Below, piece by piece: positions 60,945 to 64,000 of a DNA stretch of 64,000 nucleotides. Each line of letters starts with the position of its first letter. Within the stretch, counting starts at the first letter, position 1. Under the pieces are notes generated by a model. It made no database searches. It saw only the letters and a program-made list of their open reading frames with translations, and had not been told where the DNA came from. The DNA is from Gnetum montanum (taxonomy: Eukaryota > Streptophyta > Gnetopsida > Gnetales > Gnetaceae). The stretch spans positions 172,100 to 236,099 of the forward strand of contig MNCI01026608.1 in the NCBI GenBank assembly GCA_015680685.1. Reading direction: 5' to 3'. The position numbers were made by a program, and so were the translations under genes.

Positions 60945-61535
60945 TTATGGGAAGTGCCAAGGGTCTTGTGGTTCATTTTGCTCTTTGCTCTTTGCTCTTT
61001 TCTTTTTCTTTCTTTTTCTTTTTATTTTTTTTCTTTTGTTTTTTTGTTTGTGTTTTATCTCTTTTTGGAAAGAGCTTTCTTTCAATTTGTCACTCATGCT
61101 CATGTGCCATATTGTGTGTTGTAATTTCTTGAGAGTGTCATAGCGTGTAACAGTAGGCTCAAAGTTTTGGAGGGTACTGGGTGTATCTGGGAACTGTAAC
61201 CGGTTAGGAAATGGAGTAAGAGTGTTGGGGAAATGGAGAATGTATTGGGAACTGGGAATGTACTTTTGACTAGATTGATTAACCTGGTTGCACGCTTCAA
61301 AAACAATGTGGCACCTTGTCACCGTGATGAAGTGTATCGATGTACGAGCACCACTGGGTGTCATCCTGCAAACACAACTCCAAGAAGACAAGAAAAGCAC
61401 AAGTGAATGAGTTAGCGAACACTTCAGGCATGAATGTGACTGATGCAAATGGAGGCACCATATGAAACTTAAGGCAAACAGAATGAGCAGCAATAGTGTT
61501 GTCATAGCCAGTGTGATGAATGATGCAGCAGGCAT
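60945..61535 (-). CDS. Possible 196-residue accessory protein in the F 3' region
   Basis: An open frame from ATG at 61535 to the stop at 60945. Residues about 5-28 are hydrophobic (LAMTTLLLLILFALSFIW), like a membrane anchor or signal. The C-terminal 45 residues are very Lys-rich (KHKQKNKRKKIKRKRKKKK), encoded by a purine-rich tract. The Lys-rich end has a counterpart in B in the same frame, but upstream parts of the B copy are frame-shifted. It may be a real small protein of unknown role or a chance frame in a structured noncoding region. No similarity to a known protein was recognised. Confidence 0.35.
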   Translation of the reverse strand: MPAASFITLAMTTLLLLILFALSFIWCLHLHQSHSCLKCSLTHSLVLFLSSWSCVCRMTPSGARTSIHFITVTRCHIVFEACNQVNQSSQKYIPSSQYILHFPNTLTPFPNRLQFPDTPSTLQNFEPTVTRYDTLKKLQHTIWHMSMSDKLKESSFQKEIKHKQKNKRKKIKRKRKKKKRAKSKEQNEPQDPWHFP

Positions 61536-61590
61536 TGAAGAAGAAATGTCATGAATTATAGCAGCAGATGAATGTTCCAGAAATGATGTG

Positions 61591-61856
61591 GCCAGTTTAT
61601 AGTCTTAGCGGACTGTTGTGGGTTAGTTTTACGTCATAACCCATTGGACATTGTTAGTTTATCGTCGTAGCGGACGGTATGATGCTAGTTTATAGTCGTG
61701 GCGAACTATGAAGAGGCAAGCTAGTTTATAGTCTTAGTGGACTCTGGTGAATGAGTGTGACAGTTTAGTGTCATGTCAGACAGAGCTCTATGGTGTCGGT
61801 TTACCGTCATGACGCTAGGACATTCTGTGGTATCAGTTTTAAGTCATGATGCCAGG
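61591..61856 (-). repeat. Hairpin array in the element F 3' region
   Basis: About eight units begin (plus strand) GCTAGTTTA. Pairing stems are AGTC/GACT (61601-61614 and 61730-61743), CGTC/GACG extended to ATCGTC/GACGGT (61661-61678), ATAGT/ACTAT (61692-61709) and TGTC/GACA (61769-61782). All these have 6-base loops. Three further units do not pair this way. Confidence 0.8.
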
Positions 61857-61895
61857 ACTGTCAAGGTGGATGCATGCATGTGCGTCCGTACGATC

Positions 61896-61897
61896 CT
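61896..61897 (-). promoter_or_regulatory. Splice-acceptor-like site in element F
   Basis: Sense CTAGTTGCTTTTTTTTACAG|GATCG is a strong pyrimidine run ending CAG|G, between the gag-protease stop and the hairpin array. It corresponds to the site before D pol (29025) and to B 12038. Confidence 0.5.
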
Positions 61898-62000
61898 GTA
61901 AAAAAAAGCAACTAGAGAAAATGATGTTAAATAGCCACTGCAGAAAACATGAATCGAAATGCATAAGTGAATGGAAAATAATGTAAAAAGGTGGTAGTTT

Positions 62001-62046
62001 AAGGCCTTTTCGGGCCACGTGTCCTAGTTTAAGGACTTTTCGGGCC
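62001..62046 (-). repeat. GGCC-type hairpin units at the end of F gag-protease
   Basis: GGCC/GGCC with loop TTTTCG at 62003-62016, and a second unit at 62033-62046 with one stem mismatch. The conserved TTAAACT tail of the second unit supplies the TAA stop of the gag-protease frame (62029-62031). Confidence 0.7.
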
Positions 62047-63999
62047 ACATGCAAGCGTGTAAGCTAGTACAATCCAAACTAAGGTGACGTATACACAACG
62101 AACAAAGGTGAAGAGTGGGCGGTGGTTAGACGTGTCTTTGGCCACAGGGGAGTCTTGATTATGCGGTTGTTTCTTAGTCGGACATGGTCTAGGAGGCGTG
62201 CTAGTTCGCTCTAGGAGGCTTTCAGTTTTTACCCCTTGTTCGGGCATTTTAGCTCTAGGTGTTATGTTTGTTGTTGTGGGTGTTGCTTCAAGAGGCTCCT
62301 CTTTCAAGACCTGTGACATGTCTATGTTGTGGTCAGCTTGAAAAAGAGTGTTGTCGCCAAGTATAATGACTTGTCCACCTTCGTATGGAAGGCAGATTTC
62401 TTGATGTATTGGTGAGAAAACGGCTCGTTGTTGTGCTAGCCAAGGTCTACCAAGAATCATGTTGAAATTGGGCATCTCTTCTATGACAGTGAACTCCGTG
62501 CTGGTGGGGAATTCTTCACCTACCACAAAGGCTAATTTGATTGTGCCCTTGACTATGACACGTGATACGTTGAAGGATTTTAGACAAGTGGTTTCTGTTG
62601 GTATGATATCATCTGCCATGCCTAGTTTATTGATGACGGAGTATAGAACTACGTTTGTTGCCGCACCGTCATCAACGTGCACTCTGCGAATGGTACATTG
62701 CCCAACACGTACACTAATCGATAATGGAGCTGTTGTGACTTCCCCTCGTTTGGGGTTGACTTTAACTGCATCGTCACGGAAGGCTAAGGTGTTGGAACCC
62801 AATTCTTGTGGTGTGTGTTGTGAAATCATTGCACGGATGGATTCCATGTTAGCAGGGATGTTCTCTGTAACAGGAATGGATGCTAGTGTTTGTGCTAAGG
62901 CTTCACGATGAGCCGATGACGTCATGACCAGGTCGTACAAACTCATGGTTGTGTTCTTTTGTTTGAGCGTTTGTTTCACCTGGGCCAGTGTAGCTACAAA
63001 GTCTGTGTTGTCTGCCGTTGTGTTGGTTGCCTCTATATGGGTTGAGGGCTTGGGCCTGGTTTGTTTGGGATTAGGGGTAGGGCCCCCAGTGTTTAGTTGT
63101 TGTATATTAGGTGTATCCTTTGTTTCAGCTGTGGGTATTGTTCGTTGTTCGTTTGTCCTCTTCTGCTGCCATTTGGTAGGCTTATCTGTGTTGTTGGCAA
63201 GGTTGACTCTTGAGGGAGGGGAGGTTGAGATGTTTCCTACGGTTGGGCACTGGGTAGGTGAGGGGCCATCGCGTGGTGGCACCTTTATGACAAATGGTAG
63301 TTTGGGAGGTGTCGTTGTTGTTTGACTAGCTTGTTGTGGCACCTTGATAACGAAGGGTTTCTTTGCTGTTGTCGTTGGTGCAACATGCCAGTTTAACGTC
63401 TTAGCGGACGTCTGTGGTGGTACTTTGACCACAAAGGGTGTTTTCGGTGCTCGGGATTGCGTTGAATCTTGCCAGTTTAACGTCTTAGCGGACGTCTGTG
63501 GTGGTACTTTGACCACAAAGGGTGTTTTCGGTGCTCGGGATTGCGTTGAATCTTGCCAGTTTAACGTCTTAGCGGACGTCTGTGGTGGTACTTTGACCAC
63601 AAAGGGTGTTTTCGGTGCTCGGGATTGCGTTGAATCTTGCCAGTTTAACGTCTTAGCGGACGTCTGTGGTGGTACTTTGACCACAAAGGGTGTTTTCGGT
63701 GCTCGGGATTGCGTTGAATCTTGCCAGTTTAACGTCTTAGCGGACGTCTGTGGTGGTACTTTGACCACAAAGGGTGTTTTCGGTGCTCGGGATTGCGTTG
63801 AATCTTGCCAGTTTAACGTCTTAGCGGACGTCTGTGGTGGTACTTTGACCACAAAGGGTGTTTTCGGTGCTCGGGATTGCGTTGAATCTTGCCAGTTTAA
63901 CGTCTTAGCGGACGTCTGTGGTGGTGGTACTTTGACCACGAAAGGTGTCGTCGATGCTCTAGGTGGCACCTTGATGACGATGGGAGGCCCCTTGCTCAT
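62029..63999 (-). CDS. Element F gag-protease polyprotein, C-terminal 656 residues (open at window edge)
   Basis: An uninterrupted frame. The Met at 63999 is probably internal, since B has gag sequence upstream of the same KVPP-type linker. Residues about 10-220 are a low-complexity linker built from a 28-residue repeat (KTPFVVKVPP, TSAKTLNW). A conserved region ATLAQVKQTLKQKNTTMSLY starts at about residue 345. The protease has VHVDDGAATNVVLY (about residue 440; D-D-G in place of D-T/S-G), CLKSFNVSRVIVKGTI, and FNMILGRPWLAQQRAVFSPI (about 525). The last 25 residues contain a hydrophobic stretch (CVYVTLVWIVLAYTLA). Its role would be Gag and its maturation protease. No RT follows, so pol would have to come from a partner element. 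Confidence 0.85.
   Translation of the reverse strand: MSKGPPIVIKVPPRASTTPFVVKVPPPQTSAKTLNWQDSTQSRAPKTPFVVKVPPQTSAKTLNWQDSTQSRAPKTPFVVKVPPQTSAKTLNWQDSTQSRAPKTPFVVKVPPQTSAKTLNWQDSTQSRAPKTPFVVKVPPQTSAKTLNWQDSTQSRAPKTPFVVKVPPQTSAKTLNWQDSTQSRAPKTPFVVKVPPQTSAKTLNWHVAPTTTAKKPFVIKVPQQASQTTTTPPKLPFVIKVPPRDGPSPTQCPTVGNISTSPPSRVNLANNTDKPTKWQQKRTNEQRTIPTAETKDTPNIQQLNTGGPTPNPKQTRPKPSTHIEATNTTADNTDFVATLAQVKQTLKQKNTTMSLYDLVMTSSAHREALAQTLASIPVTENIPANMESIRAMISQHTPQELGSNTLAFRDDAVKVNPKRGEVTTAPLSISVRVGQCTIRRVHVDDGAATNVVLYSVINKLGMADDIIPTETTCLKSFNVSRVIVKGTIKLAFVVGEEFPTSTEFTVIEEMPNFNMILGRPWLAQQRAVFSPIHQEICLPYEGGQVIILGDNTLFQADHNIDMSQVLKEEPLEATPTTTNITPRAKMPEQGVKTESLLERTSTPPRPCPTKKQPHNQDSPVAKDTSNHRPLFTFVRCVYVTLVWIVLAYTLACGPKSP
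63387..63960 (-). repeat. 84-bp in-frame tandem array inside F gag-protease
   Basis: Six units start at 63387, 63471, 63555, 63639, 63723 and 63807 and look identical base for base. A diverged seventh starts at 63891. 84 bp equals 28 codons, so the frame is kept. Each unit contains the hairpin ACGTC/GACGT with loop TTAGCG (first copy 63396-63411) and the tail GCCAGTTTA. Confidence 0.95.
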
Positions 64000-64000
64000 G

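Larger units (their letters stand above)
58738..64000 (-). mobile_element. Element F: young-looking non-autonomous Tat-like LTR retrotransposon (5' part outside window)
   Basis: Minus strand. The 3' LTR is 58738-60423, next to a polypurine hairpin (60413-60493), then a 1.6-kb 3' region, then a long open gag-protease frame running off the right edge. No pol motif lies between gag-protease and the 3' LTR, the same layout as B. CpG-rich sequence, an unbroken frame and identical tandem repeats set it apart from every other element here and suggest a recent insertion. Confidence 0.88.

Noticed and set aside
60970-61060. Pyrimidine-rich stretch as a microsatellite
   Set aside because: It is conserved in reverse orientation in B (12850-12910) as part of the 3' region, so it is not a free simple repeat.
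62459-63325. Plus-strand open frames of 150 and 133 codons
   Set aside because: They are the reverse strand of the F gag-protease frame; no known motif, and B homologous sequence does not keep them as genes.
63387-63960. Regularly spaced identical repeats resembling a CRISPR array
   Set aside because: The units are directly adjacent with no unique spacers, lie in frame in a gag-protease gene, and the genome is plant.

Overview
The whole window reads as plant nuclear DNA made of nested retrotransposons. No host gene, tRNA, rRNA or CRISPR array was recognised. Lineage calls (Athila and Tat/Ogre of Ty3/Gypsy, plus a plant L1-type LINE) rest on motif recognition by eye. They point to a seed plant with a large, repeat-packed genome, but no species can be named from this sequence.

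Nesting, oldest to youngest. G is a LINE fragment on the minus strand (57123-58737). E is an Athila-like element on the plus strand that abuts G. In this window E has its reverse transcriptase from mid-domain onward (18561-21776), its 3' region (51844-56183) and its 3' LTR (56184-57122); its 5' half lies left of the window. A is an Athila-like element (from before position 1 to 18560) inserted in the E reverse transcriptase. B (6037-15365, plus) is inserted in the A integrase. D (21777-51843, minus) is a giant Tat/Ogre-like element of about 20.1 kb without its insert, sitting in the E 3' region. C (34979-44904, plus) is a complete Athila-like element inserted in D. F (58738 to beyond 64000, minus) is inserted in G and looks youngest: it has a long open reading frame, perfect tandem repeats and many CpGs.

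Athila-like family (A, C, E). LTRs of 0.82-0.94 kb begin TGATGA(G) and end CTCATCA. The primer-binding site resembles a tRNA-Asp complement. The order is gag, protease, RT, RNase H, integrase, and E adds a large ORF between integrase and the 3' LTR. All reading frames carry many stops.

Tat-like group (B, D, F). LTRs of 1.7-1.9 kb begin TGAAACACCAC and share the polypurine tract. D encodes gag-protease and, far downstream, a separate RT-RNase H-archaeal-type RNase H-integrase ORF. Between the two lies a plus-strand (antisense), apparently intron-bearing gene. B and F keep gag-protease but have no pol, so they look like non-autonomous relatives that would need a D-like partner.

Most notable signals. 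(1) Arrays of a short hairpin (4-6 bp stem, 6-nt loop, conserved TTAAACTGGC tail) recur in B, D and F. Stem sequences covary between copies while loop and tail stay similar, and seven copies sit inside the F coding sequence. (2) A conserved hairpin spans the polypurine tract and the first bases of the 3' LTR in B, D and F, with a compensatory base change. (3) The antisense gene and the Ogre-like split between protease and pol in D. Positions 6757-7316 contain an N-flanked exact inverted copy that is most likely an assembly error.
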